The notes beneath the pieces were generated by a model, which saw only the letters and a list, made by a program, of their open reading frames with translations, ran no database searches and was not told the DNA's origin. A program made the translations under genes and the position numbers. A stretch of 64,000 bases of DNA from Malania oleifera. Its lineage: Eukaryota > Streptophyta > Magnoliopsida > Santalales > Ximeniaceae. Numbering within the stretch: the first letter of the stretch is position 1; the number at the start of each line of letters is the position of its first letter. Shown in pieces: positions 33,422 to 46,514 of the stretch. The stretch spans positions 13,681,562 to 13,745,561 of the forward strand of contig NC_080418.1 of assembly GCF_029873635.1 (NCBI RefSeq), in the 5' to 3' direction.

Positions 33422-34916
33422 AAGCCTCCTATAACACTTCCGGGTGCTCTACGATCCATTCTTCCTCCTCCCGGCTTGTAAGTTGTCGATCCTCGGCGAA
33501 TTTGAACAGCTAGATTTTTGGATTTTGGAAAGTTTTAGGCAGAACTTTGAGGAACTAGTAAGGGGAGTAAGTTATACCAGTTTTTATTTATTTTGAATCG
33601 GTTAGTTTCGAGTATAAAGGCCGTATAATTATAGTATGAATTTCTGAACAATTTAGGCATTTGAAAAATGATGATTTTTAATATAATTTATATTTGGGAA
33701 AAACCATGTGACATAAGAATAACCCTTTATAATTAAATGGTTGTGAATACTGTTCAGTTGGGAATACTGCTTGTTTGTGAATAATGCTTGTTTGTGGATA
33801 CTGCTTGATTAAGAACAATGCATGGTTGGTTGTGAATACTGTGATGAAAGTGTTAATGTGCCTGGATGATTGGTTATGATATTGTTGTGTATTGTGGTTC
33901 ATGTAAATTGTGATATAGCATTGGTAGTCGTATGAGGAGGTCGTTATATCGTACCTGATATAAATCCCCATATAACGTTGGCAGTGGCACGAGGAGGTTG
34001 TTATATGATCATTTATATAAGGGGGTAAAACGTTGGTAGTGGAATGAGGATTCCGTTTTACCGATTTACTATGGACTGTGTGGTGTGTGTGGAATGGTAA
34101 CCTGTGTGGTTGTGGTATCCTGGGTGGATATGGTCCTGTGTGGGTGTGAATGAAGTGTGTGGTATCCTGTGTAGAATGGACCCTGTGTGAGTGTGAATGA
34201 AGTGTGTGAATCCTGTGTGGATCATTATGTGGAATGTGATGGATATTGGAATGTGTGTGAATACTGGAATGTGAACTTAATTGCATGAATATTTATGGCA
34301 AAGAAAAACTCTCCACCCGAGGGCTTACCAAGTAAGGTCAGTGCCATTATCAGTATTAGTTGTAGTCGCACCCAAATTAAAGGGTATGGTTGCAAACGAT
34401 ATCAGAGCAGAGGGAAGGTGTATGTATGGACATGTAATCTTCCCTATCCTTGGGAACTTTCGCTATAAATATTGGATATGTTTGTATGACTATAGTCTGT
34501 ATGCACCTTGCTAGTTGTTGTTGATTAATTAATGAATATATTTTGTATCTACTAAAAACCCTTTTACCACACACTGTTATAGTTTACTTCTTCCTTACTG
34601 AGAGGTGTCTCACCCTGGCATATTATTATCATTTTCAGGTCCTTTAGATAATCGAGCTTGGAAGGCTCCAGGGCAGGGTTAGTTTTCGGTAATTTTGGGT
34701 GGTGGGAAGATCAGTTATATGTATAGTTTATGTTTTTATCTTTCTTGGGTGATGTAATATGGAGAATTTATTATACTCTTTTTGGGTTGTAAATATATAG
34801 TACTTTGGTATTTCTTTTGAGGTTGTTTAATTATTTCTGCTGTGTGAATGGTATCAGAGGCATATGAATGGTCTCATCACACCCTGGGCCCCACCTGGCG
34901 GGTTTAGGGGCGTGGA
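33085..34916 (+). mobile_element. solo gypsy LTR, probable TSD ACTGG (about 1,832 bp)
   Basis: It is flanked by ACTGG at 33080-33084 and 34917-34921. It starts (A)TGTAGTAACCCGAACC; the right terminus (GGGGCGTGGA) looks mutated from the family ending GGGGCGTTACA. U3 has ACCATCGCCGATTT-type motifs (33185-33310), then CCTATAAATATATC, a CT tract (33374-33416), GTGTGAATG-rich repeats (34070-34280) and the hairpin block (TACTGAGAGGTGTCTCACCC at about 34597). It splits the Athila-like gag. Confidence 0.85.
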
Positions 34917-34921
34917 ACTGG

Positions 34922-35220
34922 GTACTGATGAAAATTTGCCTGAGTAGGTGTAGCTGGCTGGCTTGATTGCCCTTGATCATTTATCCATGAAAAATTTGGG
35001 TGATTCTGCCATGCTGGAGTGTAAGTGTTTGAGACTGGGGGATTCTGAGGTTATCCCACCCAGCTTACATTCTGAGGTTGTTCTGTACTATTCTCCTTTT
35101 CCATCTCCATAGCATCCAATCTTCTAGTGATTGTAGCTAGACGTCCCCGAACATCAACTTCCTCTTTCAATTTATATCGTCCTCTACCAAGGATTGCTTT
35201 CGATGGCTAAGTTGCAATTG
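34922..35220 (-). pseudogene. Athila-like gag fragment (WQNHPNFSW motif)
   Basis: The sense reading contains WQNHPNFSWINDQGQ, the signature of Athila/Tat gag proteins, followed by a Gln/Pro-rich stretch. The fragment is bounded by two solo LTRs and carries the AATTG target duplication at its right end (35216-35220). Confidence 0.8.
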
Positions 35221-37043
35221 TGTAACAACCTCATTTTTCATGCCATATTTTTTTTATATCTATATATAACTGTAAAATCTCACTACTCTAATACCTTTTA
35301 ATATAAATCAAACTATCATCACGGACCAAATAGGAACCGTGGATTCTAAGGCCCAATAAACTACCTATGCAGCAAAAAGCATAATACATACAACCATGTC
35401 AACATATACAATACCAAAGGGTTAGAATTTTCCCCAAAATATGCATATACAACCATTCCCAAAATACCCTCACCTGAACCTAGGGACTACTCAAAAATGA
35501 CTTCCCAAAAACACTCACCCTACAGATAGGGCAGTACAGTAGTCCCCTCTATCTGCGAGCCTGATCTGCTCGCCTAACCGGATCACTTGAAAAATGTTAA
35601 ATCACTAGGATGAGATAATGCTCAGTAAGACAAAATATGCTATTTTTATTGTGCGGTAGATGAAATTACATAATTGTAAAATCTGATTTAGAAGTACTGC
35701 AAATAACTGAAAGTCATGATTTAACCCCTTATGATAGGGTTATGCGGCCCGTAGGCGAGACCTATCACTGGCTGGCCAACCAGGATAAGTCAAATGAACT
35801 CCGAAAGTCACGTCGGCCTCCTCAATCCTAACTGACGGGGAGCCTGTCCATAACATAGGCACAATCGACTGCTAAAAATTCACATACTATCTGAGTTATG
35901 TGGCTGCACTCTGAATTGATAATAGCTACGGTACCGTGCTCTGCTGATAGAATCTGGTCCATCAGGGTCTGATACTATATATATAGCTGATATTTCTATA
36001 TGCCTATTTTACCATGATTTTAAAATAACCATAACACTGTAAAACTAATCTGAATAAATCTAAAAATCTGAATAACTAATTGAATATTTAATATCTGAAT
36101 ATCTGTCTGAATATATGAGTATCTAGGCATAATGGTTCTGAAATCATGGTATTGTGAAAATGTTGAAAATATATATTTCTGTACATATATTATAAATCAT
36201 GGTATCTTGAAAATACTATAAATCATATTTCTGAATATTCTGTAAAATTTCTATCTGTATGTATACTAAAAATTCATCATTCTATAGAATATGCATATTC
36301 CATATTATTTTCTGCTAATATACTATAAACATGGTATTTGTAAACTATATAAATTCTGTACTAATATGTTACGAGCTTATGCCACACAATTAAATAATTA
36401 AATTCACATGTTCTGAAATCTGTATTTCCTAATATACTAATATTTTATGTTCTGAATAATAATTAGGTAAAACATATAAATTTTTACTAATATCTATACT
36501 AAAATTTCCTAGCATAGCATATTTCTTTTACCTGAAAATTTAGGCTCACCTACTAACGTTCTAAATAACACTTCTAGCATTTATAATTCCATAACCCTGA
36601 AAATATTATACATATATATCCTATCAATCAACCAAATACCCAGAATATTCTTCATTTTTCCATCTTCTAAATTATAAACTATTTATTATTTACCTGGGCT
36701 ACTAAAAAGATATCCACTACGGTCCTCAACTCATTCCTATAGGGTCCCAAAACACCCTATTCCTAAAAATATAATACCCTGATTTTACTTCACAAAACTC
36801 CAGTATATTCTTATATAATACAAAATATGGGGCTTAAATGAACTTGATAATACTAACAATATCCAAATATTCTACTTATCCTGGTTTTGGGATGATTTCC
36901 AAACTTCTCAAATCAACATTTCACTCTGGTTAGGTTGTAGAGAATCTCCCCAGGATCACTGTGGTAGCTTCTGATCATCGAACCAGGGAAAGACGAAGCT
37001 AGAAACTTAAAGAAAAGTGAGAGAAACCCGTTTCTAGAGAGAG

Positions 37044-37075
<32 letters not shown>

Positions 37076-37451
37076 CGAAAAATTCTTTCGTTGAAAATTC
37101 GTTTTGAGCTTTATATAGAAAGCTTGTCCACATGGACTCATCGACAAGACATGTCTCCTCATCAACGAGACAACGCTCGTTGACGAGACAACGAAGGGAG
37201 CTCGTCGACGAGACAACGAAGGGAGCTCGTCGACGAACACATTCTCCTCGTCGACGAGTTTCAAGTTTTGGAATAGGCCTCTTGGTAAGTTCTCGTCGAC
37301 GAGACACACATCCCCGTCGACGATCCCAAGAGTCTGCTCATCGACAAGCACTTCTGCACTCGTCGACGAGGCCCTGCTGCACCCTCTTATAAAATTCCTT
37401 TTCTCTCATTTCTTTTATTATTTAATTATTATAATTCTTCAGGTCTCTACA
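35221..37451 (-). mobile_element. solo gypsy LTR, TSD AATTG (2,231 bp)
   Basis: It is bracketed by AATTG at 35216-35220 and 37452-37456. The minus strand starts TGTAGAGACCTGAAG and ends GAGGTTGTTACA. U3 has ten TCGTCGACGA-type palindromes (37130-37375), several perfect, upstream of a TATATAAAGC box (about 37112) and a GA/CT tract (37048-37075). It has the GGTACCGTGC site (35930), the conserved block near 35725-35790 and a degenerate hairpin block near 35612. It is inserted in Athila-like gag. Confidence 0.96.
37130..37375. repeat. TCGTCGACGA palindrome array, least decayed copy
   Basis: There are ten copies, including several perfect CTCGTCGACGAG. Two successive 25-bp units are identical (AACGAAGGGAGCTCGTCGAC). 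CpG sites are better preserved here than in the other arrays. Confidence 0.93.
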
Positions 37452-38256
37452 AATTGACTTTCTATCTATCTTGGTATTCCACTGCTAAGAATTTTTAGCT
37501 AAATAATCTAGAAAACCCAATGCGTCATCAAGCTCTTTGTTGAAGAAATCTCCTAAACACATAGTATGGACGAATTGCTTCTATTCAGGAGTCAATGCAG
37601 TGTATAAATAGTTGAATAGTCGCCATGAATTAAATCCATGATGAGGACACATGTAAACCAACTCTTTAAATCTCTTCCAGCTTGCATGAAATGTCTCATC
37701 AACTCTCTACATGAATTGATTGGTCTGTTCCTGCAAAAATTGAGTTCTCTGTAAGGGGAAAAATTTATACAGAAATTCTTTTTACATATCAGCCCAACTA
37801 GTAATAGAGTTAGGCCTAAAAAAATTAAACCATGTCTTAGTCTTGTCTTTTAATGAAAAAGGAAACAAACGCAATCTAATTGTCTCATTAGTCACAGTCC
37901 TATTCATGAATGTAGTACTTGCAAGCTCAAAATCAGTTAAATGCTAATATGGATTTTTAGACTCCATCCCATGAAACTGAGGTATCACAAATATCATGTC
38001 ATGCTTAATGTTAAAGTTTTTGTGCATTCTCAGGCAGTACAATGCAAGATAGTTGTGTGGTTCATGTAGGCTGCATATAGTCCTTAAGAGTCTTATGAAT
38101 TTGTTGATTTATGTTATCAGCAGGAAGAGGATTTTCTAAATGAGTCTCAGAACCATGATCAAAGCTAGAAGCCAATTCAACATTTGAAAAACTACTACTA
38201 GGACTATGATGCACGTGATATAATCTATTTGATTCGTCCCTAGCCCACGACATCAA
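37452..38256 (-). pseudogene. Athila-like gag N-terminal part
   Basis: In the sense direction the sequence runs from about 38256 (MMSWARDESNRLYHVHHSPS, then IHKTLKDYMQPT) through QRTQFLQEQTNQF, ETFHASWKRFKELVYMCPHH, FNSWRLFNYLYTALTPE and FNKELDDALGFLDYLAKNS. This is the gag core of Athila-type elements. Stops and frameshifts occur throughout. It is preceded, about 180 bp upstream, by a tRNA-Asp primer site. Confidence 0.85.
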
Positions 38257-38437
38257 ACATGAGTGCTACAAAGATGAAATGCCTTAAAACAACTAAAGCA
38301 TGATAAAATGTAAAAAAAAAAACAAGAAGTAAGAACACTAATGATGCAAATAAGCTGTATAAAATCTAAACAAAGAAAATTAAAGAAAGAAATAACAAAA
38401 AAAAGATAATAGGAAAATTCAAAACTAAGCAAACCGT

Positions 38438-38455
38438 TCCCCGGCAACGGCGCCA
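38438..38455 (-). promoter_or_regulatory. primer-binding site for tRNA-Asp (Athila-like element)
   Basis: The minus strand reads TGGCGCCGTTGCCGGGGA, 18 bases that fit the complement of the tRNA-Asp 3' end. This primer choice is known for Athila elements. The site is 6 bp from the inferred LTR end. Confidence 0.95.
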
Positions 38456-38461
38456 AAAACT

Positions 38462-39730
38462 TGACTTAACTCTAGAAACACTTTAGATATTAACTCCCAA
38501 GTATAAGAGTGCTGACAAGCAGTAATTAAGGAAGTCCTTAAGTCATTTTCACTGGAACGGTGTATGTTATTCCAAATTTTAATATTACCCAAAAATAAAA
38601 GAAATTAAAATCTATAACTAGCTAACATGTTATGTACAATGGAATGGGGTTCTGGACATGATCCGAAGATGATTCTTTTCTTGATTTTGTGTGAGATGGT
38701 AAGTAATTTAATCAATGGACTAATTGAAATTAAACACGCATCATACTTAAATAACCCTAGTAAGACAAAAAACCTAGTTATGTAACAAGTAAAAAAATTC
38801 ACGCGTCGATGTTTTTGTGTCACCAACACTATTTTTGTCCCTAAATTATAAGAAATCGAAGATGTGTGTTGAATGCATAATGATTATCCTTGTTTCGAGG
38901 AGCTAAATCACATTCAACAACATCATCTAATCCACTATTTCTAACAATAAATGACCAAAATTGGTGTTCATGCTCTAACGGACAATTAATCAAACACCTT
39001 GTGTGCGACCTTGTTGCTTAACCAAATCCTAGTCTCCTTGTGTTTTAAAACATCCCTTAAAACACAAATTAAATTTAAAAAACTATGCCAAAATAATGCA
39101 ACATTATAATTCATTCAACGTCTCATTCAAACAATCAAATAAATAATAAAGAAAGTAAACGAATAAAATAACCAAACCTTCAACATTCAAATAATGAACA
39201 AAAATGAGGACTTCATTAGTCTAATAAAAACCATGCAATAATAAAATAAACTTAACCCAACAATAACTTAAATAAAACAAATTCAATTCAATAATAAATT
39301 CAAACAAGATATTGAAAAATATTTAAAGTAAAGAAATAAATAAACAAAGGAAAGGGAAGAGAGAGAGTAAGGAGAGTGTGGCCGAAATTCCTTGCTACCC
39401 TGCACACACAACAACTTTTAAGTTGTTGTGTTCTTTGCTTTTCCATGGCCAAAACCCCTTTTCTCCTCCTCTTCCCCCCCCCCCCCCCAAAGCACAAACC
39501 CTATTCTCTTTTATTTATCAAACTAAAAGACCATAGTGCATGGCTACCCTAGCCATATTTTCAATGCTGCCCCTGACCTCCTTTAATTCAATCTGCTCCT
39601 ACCCGCTTTTCATCTCACTACTCCGCATGGTCGTATGACCCTCCTACCTTACGACCCTTTTTTTACTTGTTGTTGTTCTCTATTTATTTTTGCCTCAAGA
39701 AAACCTAATTGAGTCCCATTTTCATGCATG

Positions 39731-39766
<36 letters not shown>

Positions 39767-40214
39767 TTTTTTTTTTCTGAATTGGTCCCAGCCTTTGAAT
39801 GGCTGAATGGCCCACGAATTTCCCCAAAAAATTGTTGCCCTAAGCTACTTAATTTCCTGCATGGCTGCCCTCTTTGTGGCCTCTTCAATGTGGCCGAACC
39901 ACTTACTCTTCAAGGTTGTTTTTCTTTTGTTTTTATCCTTCAAAAGGTACCTATGCATAGCCCATGCATTTACATGGGATTCACGACCATCTTTCTTTAA
40001 TTTGTCTTTATGTTTCTCCTTTAATTCCTGAAAATTGTCCTACAATAATAAAACAAGAATATTCGTAAATTTACGGCAAGTATAGGATAATTGTCTTAAT
40101 ATTATCAATTGAACTCAATGTTGAAATACTGGACATAATTAGACATTTAAGTGAAATTGCAATCCCTAATTAATGCTTTTAAACACCTAATTACGCAACT
40201 TTGACGCGTAATCA
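38462..40214 (-). mobile_element. 5' LTR of the Athila-like element (about 1,753 bp)
   Basis: On the minus strand it starts TGATTACGCGTCAAAGTTGC (40214) and ends near GAGTTAAGTCA (38462), just before the primer site. The first 200 bp match the LTR end at 21171. It contains a TG run (39733-39763) and short open frames without family resemblance. The length fits Athila LTRs. Confidence 0.85.
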
Positions 40215-40446
40215 CTGTTGCTCCTCAGCACAAGTGACTTTCAACTATGTTTCCTTCCTTGTTTATGCACTCTATCAAGTATATGAGCTACAAAAACACA
40301 AAAACCAACATGTGACTTAACCTACAATGACAAATAAATTTTAACCAACAATTGTTATTCCTTTTAAGGACATAAAATTAATTAAAAGACAAATTTAATG
40401 GAAACCAATAACTCCTATTAAGGCCATTAATTAAATTAACTAATAT

Positions 40447-40535
<89 letters not shown>

Positions 40536-41301
40536 GTATATTGCCCATTAAGCTACACATTTTCTCATTGCTTTAAAACTAATTTTGTTTTATTTTCTTT
40601 AAAAACAATTTTGTATGATCATCATGTTGGGGATTAGGGAAGGTAAAAAATACAAACACAAACAACCAATCACAAGGAACACCGAAGTTACGTTATTCGG
40701 CCAAACTTGATCTACGTCAACGGGAGAGAAGGAGTTTCACTATATCAATAGGAAATGCAGTGACGGAGGAGTAACACACTTAAACTCAACTCTCGGCTCA
40801 ACCTCTCTGCCTCTCAATCACAATTTATAACACACAACTCACTTGCTTACACCACCGATTACACTTGTACATTTTACTCTATAACACACAACCCATTTTA
40901 TAGGGGAGGGAGAGGAACCATGGAGATAGCGCAGCATGCTTAGTTTTTACACTCCACAACCAAAATGACTAAAATATGATCTACTATTGCTTTTATACAG
41001 TCACATTAAAACATCCAATTTTAGACAAAATGTTGCAGCATAATAGTTAAAATTAGCATATCAAATTATTAAATGATGAAATAGGGAATAAAAACTTTAA
41101 ACCATATAATTTGATTAAAAATAACTTTTTATATTGCACATTATCTAAATATTAGCTTTAAAATGGTATTTTCTGAAATTTGTAAATGTTGTATGGAGAT
41201 TGCTTAGAAAATTTGAAGAATATATTTTAGAAGAAATTAACAACTTAAAAGCAGGAAACTGCAATAGATTAGATGAGTGTGTAACTTTTATCAAAATAAA
41301 T
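40215..41301. other. AT-rich sequence with TG/AG microsatellite; no gene seen
   Basis: This stretch flanks the Athila-like LTR. It holds a (TG)n-(AG)n compound repeat at 40447-40532 and nothing that reads as a gene. Parts near 40660-40900 look like decayed repeat sequence similar in style to 19400-19560. Confidence 0.6.
40447..40532. repeat. compound (TG)n(AG)n microsatellite
   Basis: About 12 TG units are followed by about 31 AG units, nearly uninterrupted. Confidence 0.97.
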
Positions 41302-43177
41302 TGTTGACATTGGTGTGATCTCAAAAGAGGGGTGAATTGAGTTTTAAAAACTTTTTCCTAAATTAAACATTTATGTCCCCGCCTTGGGCATACCCTCTAA
41401 GGATTCCATTATCCCTGCTTACTTAAACGAGCGGAGCAGAAGCTGTTACAACCTCTTCTTACGGGGCGAGGTAAACCCTAACTCAATTACAAGGCTGAGC
41501 CCCAACTTATCTCCTTTACGGGGCGAAGACTCCCCAGTTCAATTTCCGGGTTGAACCGAACCGGTCTCACTTACGGGGCTAAGACTCCCCAGTTCAATTT
41601 ATGGGCTGAACCCAACTGGTCTCACTTACGATGCTTAGACTCCCTAGTTCAATTTCTAGGATGAACCCAACTGGTACAATAAAAACTATTTTTGTACATA
41701 TAAAAAGCTTTTGAAAATACAAGTAAAAATGTACACGTTTAAACTCAAAATACACTCTCTAATGATATGAGTTATTCTCAATAGAGTAAGGGTGCTTATC
41801 AAATAATTTTTGCACAAATAAAATATATGTATGTGTATAAAATATATAATCTCCAATCAAAGATTTTTTCTGATAAAAACGTTTGGAGAATTTGGAGTTT
41901 AAGCTCAAGAAAAATATTTGTGCAATAGATAATTTCTCCCAATAATATTTATCATGAAAATAATTGGGAGAAAACTAAGCAATACTCTCAAAAATGATTT
42001 TCAGAAAATAAATAACAAGTGAGAGTATATGCAAATAAAACACTCAAAAATAAAATTCTCTCTTCAAAAATGATTTTGAAATAAACAAGCAAAAGAGAGT
42101 TGAGAGAGATTTGTTTGAAAAAAAAATTGCCTTAAAGAAATTATTTTATCAATAAAAATTGGTTTGGGAGAACTTTGATTAACAAAGGGTTTAGAGAGAA
42201 TTTGGAATTAATCAAAGTTGCTAATTTGGAGTAATGAGGGAGTATATATAGATTTTCAAGAAAATATGACCGTTAGGGACACATTGAGAATTTTTTAAAA
42301 GTTTAATTAAATTTTAACCCCCAATTATCATCGTCAAAGCATGGCAACCCGAGAAGTTCGGTCGCCCGATGCATAGGGTTGGTTGCTCGAACACTCACAA
42401 TGGCAGACAGGCAAATTTACCGTTCAATCAACCGTGGCTAATGGTCGGTCGGTTGAACCAGGCGATTTCCTAGGCCTTCGAGGTTTCGGTCGCCTAGTAA
42501 GGGGTCCATTTTGTCGATCTTTTAGGTTCGATCGACTGAGTAGTTTTTGAACTACAAGTTCGGTTACCCGGGGACAATAGAAAAATCAAGTTCCATGGTT
42601 TGGTCGATCGAGAAAGATATGTTCATTTTATTGTCGGTAGCCCGAGGTATGGTCAACAAGTTGACTTTTGGCCTATAGTGTGTTCAGTCGATCGAGGGCT
42701 ATAACACATAAAACGGTCGGTCGACTGGGGCTATTAAATTAACCCAAAAATCTAACGTTGGTCGACCGAAGGCCGATTAAAGTCTTTGTAAGCCCTAAAT
42801 TGATCCTAAAGTTATATTAAAACCTTTGTAAGATTTTATTTTTTTATGAAAAAGGTTTTGTATAAAGTGTAGGTACCCTAAGGTCAGTCTACGGTTGTCT
42901 GAGCAGTCAATCCATATCATACAGATACATGCATTATTATAAACCAAAATAATAAAAATTAAATGCATATACAACTTAAATTAAGTGTCTTCTTCTTTTG
43001 CTCTTCTAGTGTCATGGAAAACACCTGAGTGTGTGATCTTTATGTTCCTTATGACTTCTATGTCCATTATCTCATGTGTGTGCTGAATTATGAACTTGTT
43101 CAAAAACGCTAAATGCACACATAAGATATAAGTGTTTTATCAGTATCAAAATAGAGATCAGACTTAAAAAGTCAACA
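41302..43177 (-). mobile_element. solo copia LTR, TSD TAAAT (1,876 bp)
   Basis: It is bracketed by TAAAT at 41297-41301 and 43178-43182. The minus strand starts TGTTGACTTTTTAAGTCTGA and ends near CCTCTTTTGAGATCACACCA followed by ATGTCAACA. It is the same family as the solo LTR at 27679. U3 has GGTCGCCCG / GGTCGACCG motifs (42345-42785) upstream of a TATATATACTCC box (about 42243). Confidence 0.95.
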
Positions 43178-43182
43178 TAAAT

Positions 43183-43457
43183 CCTTAATAAATAATGAGG
43201 AATATTTCCTCATTTGATATGTACCTTATACAATATAAGATGATAAACACACAAAATTTTGTCAACAATTCAAAGATATAACATTAGCTAAAATCATAAC
43301 GCACTTTTCCTCACATCTCAATTTTCTTTATTATTCTTCCATGAGATTTTGCTTTCTTACCTTATCACTATAATTTATGAAATCCTTACATGTCTGTTTG
43401 AAACCTATCTTACTTGTTTGGAAATATACCAAGATTCCATTTTTCTTTTATACTAAC
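43183..43457. other. AT-rich spacer; no gene seen
   Basis: This is a short unique-looking stretch between a solo LTR and the inverted-arm element. It ends in the CTAAC target duplication (43453-43457). Confidence 0.6.
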
Positions 43458-43635
43458 TGTTGCGGGATAAAAATGGTAATGACCTGCGACATTGCTCTCC
43501 GACCTCCGATGACCTGAAAAGGGTGAAAACAAAGTAAGCTTGGAATATCCGGGGTGTACTCCGAGGGATCACTTTGATGCCTAAGTAAGGGAACGTTTCA
43601 ATGAGGTTGAATGTAATAATAAAGTGGGTTAAGAA

Positions 43636-43705
43636 TGTAGTAACCCGAAAAAATTAAAAATAAAAAAACAAATTATTAATCAAATAATTAATTAAATATT
43701 ATTAA

Positions 43706-43751
<46 letters not shown>

Positions 43752-46220
43752 GATGTAATGGCTATTAGGTGGATTGGATTTCAAATTGAAATCCAATTGT
43801 TTTGCATGCTTTGCAATTGGGAATTTGCTCTCCCCTCCCAGCGCACCCTTTCTGCCTCTCTCTGTCTTTTTTTGTGTTCTTATTTTTTCTCTCTCTTCTC
43901 ACACCACTTCTCTCTGTCTAAAAATTTCTCGACGAATATTCGACCGATCGAAAAACGGAAGGTACTGCGAGATTCCTATCTCCATCATTGACATTTCAAC
44001 TGGAGCATATTTGTCGCGGGAGCGACATAGGCACTATTCTTAGGGGGAAAGGTAAAGCCTCACTTTTTCCTTAATTTCTCCTTAAATCTTTAGCTAAATC
44101 GACGATCAGGCACCACCATAGGGTCCTAGTCTCAATTGTCATCATTTTGGTCGAAGTAAATTTTCAATTTGGGTTTCCTAGGCACCACTCCAAAGCAAGA
44201 GTGTGATTTGGGAAAATAAGTAAATTAGTTATATTTGAGAGTTTAATTATTTATTTGGAATTTATAAGCCTAGGAAATGTTGAAATCGTATTTTATTTAG
44301 GGTTAATTTAGTGGAGCTAGGATTTATGATTCAGGGTTTGGGTAAGCGCTACAGACATCTTTTCGGAGTCCCTATTGGCATAATTCAAGAAACCAGGTAA
44401 GGGGGAATATATATTGAACCAGGTTTTATGAATTAAATGGATAAATGGATTATGTTATGTATATATGTATATGTTTCTGTATGAGTTTAAAATGTCAACC
44501 ATTTAAATTATAAATTTTGAGCCTAGGGCTATTTTATTAGTTATGTATTTGTGAAAATGGATTGATGAAAGTGAAATATTTTTTTTCAGAATAATTATGT
44601 AAGAAATTAAAGGTATACTTTTAGATTATGAATGATAAATGAGGGTTGACTTATTTTACAGAAAATGTTTGAAATATATTGCTAAATTGTGTGGCATGAG
44701 TAAAATGGAAATTTTGTATTGAATTATGTTATATGTATGAGATACAGGTTATACAAGGAATGCAATGAGAATGAAAATGTTATATGAATTATGCTACATG
44801 TGATTGTTAATGTAACCATGTAAATGATGAACAACTGAAAGGAGCTGTAGACTAACTGGTGAACAGCTAAAAGGAGCTATAGTAGCAGATTAGCACTTAT
44901 CTATGTGGACTAACTGATGAACAGCTAAAAAGAGTTGTAGTAGCAGATTAGCGCATATCTATGGGACTAACTGATGAATAGCTAAAAGGAGTTGTAGTAG
45001 CAGAATAGCGCATATCTATGTGAACTAACTGATGTACAACTAAAAGGAGTTGTAGTACTAATGCAGGAAATGAAATAGAAATGAGAATGAAATGAAATAT
45101 GAATGAAATGGAAATGAAATGTGAAATGTGAACAATGTAAAATGAGAAAGAATCACGTAAAGTGAAATGTTACGAAATGTCAAAGCTCAGAACATGAACA
45201 AATGAGAAAAATAGAATAAATGACAGACAGAGTAATGTATTATTATAGTATTAGTATTCATGCTAGTATGATATGTATTTATATAGGCGGGGCAAACTCT
45301 TCGCCTGAGGGCATGCTGAGAAAGGCGAGTACCCTAATAGGTATCAGATGTAGCAGTAGGCTGCATAACGTATTAGGGTAGAGGAAATTACTTGTATGGA
45401 GGGGTAAATTTTCTTATTCTGGGGAGCCTTTGTTAGTAAACCTTTGTATGAACAGTGTGAGTACAAGATTACTTTTTCACCTGAGGACATACTGAGTAAG
45501 GTAAATGCCTTGGTATGCTTCAACTGTGACCATTGGTTGCCTAAAGTATCAGAGCAGAGGGGTGCTACTTGTATGGGCGGGTAATCATCACAATCCTTAG
45601 GAAATCTCGTTGGTAAAATGTTTTACATGTGTTTGATTAGGAACAGATAATGACTTCGACATTATGTTTAAATGCAAATGATGATTTTATATGTTATTTA
45701 CAAACCTCATGTTCGCCACACGTTGATTTAATATATTGTTTCTTCCCTTACTGAGATGTGTCTCACCTGAATACAAATTCATTTTTTTTAGAACCTCCAC
45801 ATGATTGAGTTTAGAGAGCTCGGGGTTATTATAGTATTTTTGAGTTAGAAAGAAAGGGTATAAGCTTGATGATATTTTTGAGTTGTATTAAGTTTTTATG
45901 TTTTATATTTTATGTTTTAAGTTTTCTGAGTTGTGAATATTGGAAGTTGTAGATTATGTTTTTGGAGATATGTATATATATGTTGATGTAGGTTAATGGA
46001 TGGATTATTTGGGATGTTATAGTTAGAAACTTTGATATTATATTTTTGGAGGATTATATTTATGTTTTTCGCTGCATAAATGATAATAGAATGTTAGGTA
46101 CTAGGTAAATGAATGGATGATGTGGCACCCAGGTCCCACCAGGCGGGTTTGGGGCACCACGAAACATGATTTATTTAGGTATAACGCACCAAACCAGGTT
46201 TTTGGGTTTGGGGCGTTACA
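43636..46220 (+). mobile_element. solo gypsy LTR, TSD AAGAA (2,585 bp)
   Basis: It is bracketed by AAGAA at 43631-43635 and 46221-46225. It starts TGTAGTAACCCG and ends GGTTTGGGGCGTTACA. It has an (AAT)n run (43704-43750), an array of about 58-bp units with GAACAGCTAAAAGGAGTTGT (44850-45060), a CACCTGAGG-type duplicated block (45300-45610) and the hairpin block (TACTGAGATGTGTCTCACC near 45750). It splits the left arm of the inverted-arm element, so it is younger. Confidence 0.95.
44850..45060. repeat. about 58-bp tandem array in gypsy LTR
   Basis: There are nearly four units containing GGACTAACTGATGAACAGCT and AGTAGCAGATTAGCGCATAT. The unit is unrelated to the arrays in the other gypsy LTRs at the corresponding position. 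Confidence 0.9.
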
Positions 46221-46514
46221 AAGAATGACTTACCTTGGCCTCTTGCCCGAGTCCCTACTTATAGTGGTTGAAGTTGACTCGAGGGTGTATGACCATTTAT
46301 TGGTCAATTATGGCGAGGGCGTGAATTGCTCTGGCTTTTAAGGAGCCAATAACAACTGTCGGTGGTGCGGGCATGGATTGTTCTGGCCTGCATGGGGTTG
46401 ACCCCTTCAGAGCAGTTATCTTTGAGCGATAATGGCCCTGATTGCTGTTGCACCTTAATGCCCATTTATGGAAGATGGACTGTTTTGACCCTGATATATG
46501 TTTAGGGTATATCA

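Noticed and set aside
33678-34286. 202-residue His/Thr-rich frame on the minus strand
   Set aside because: It is the reverse translation of GTGTGAATG-type repeats in the solo LTR at 33085 and has no family resemblance.
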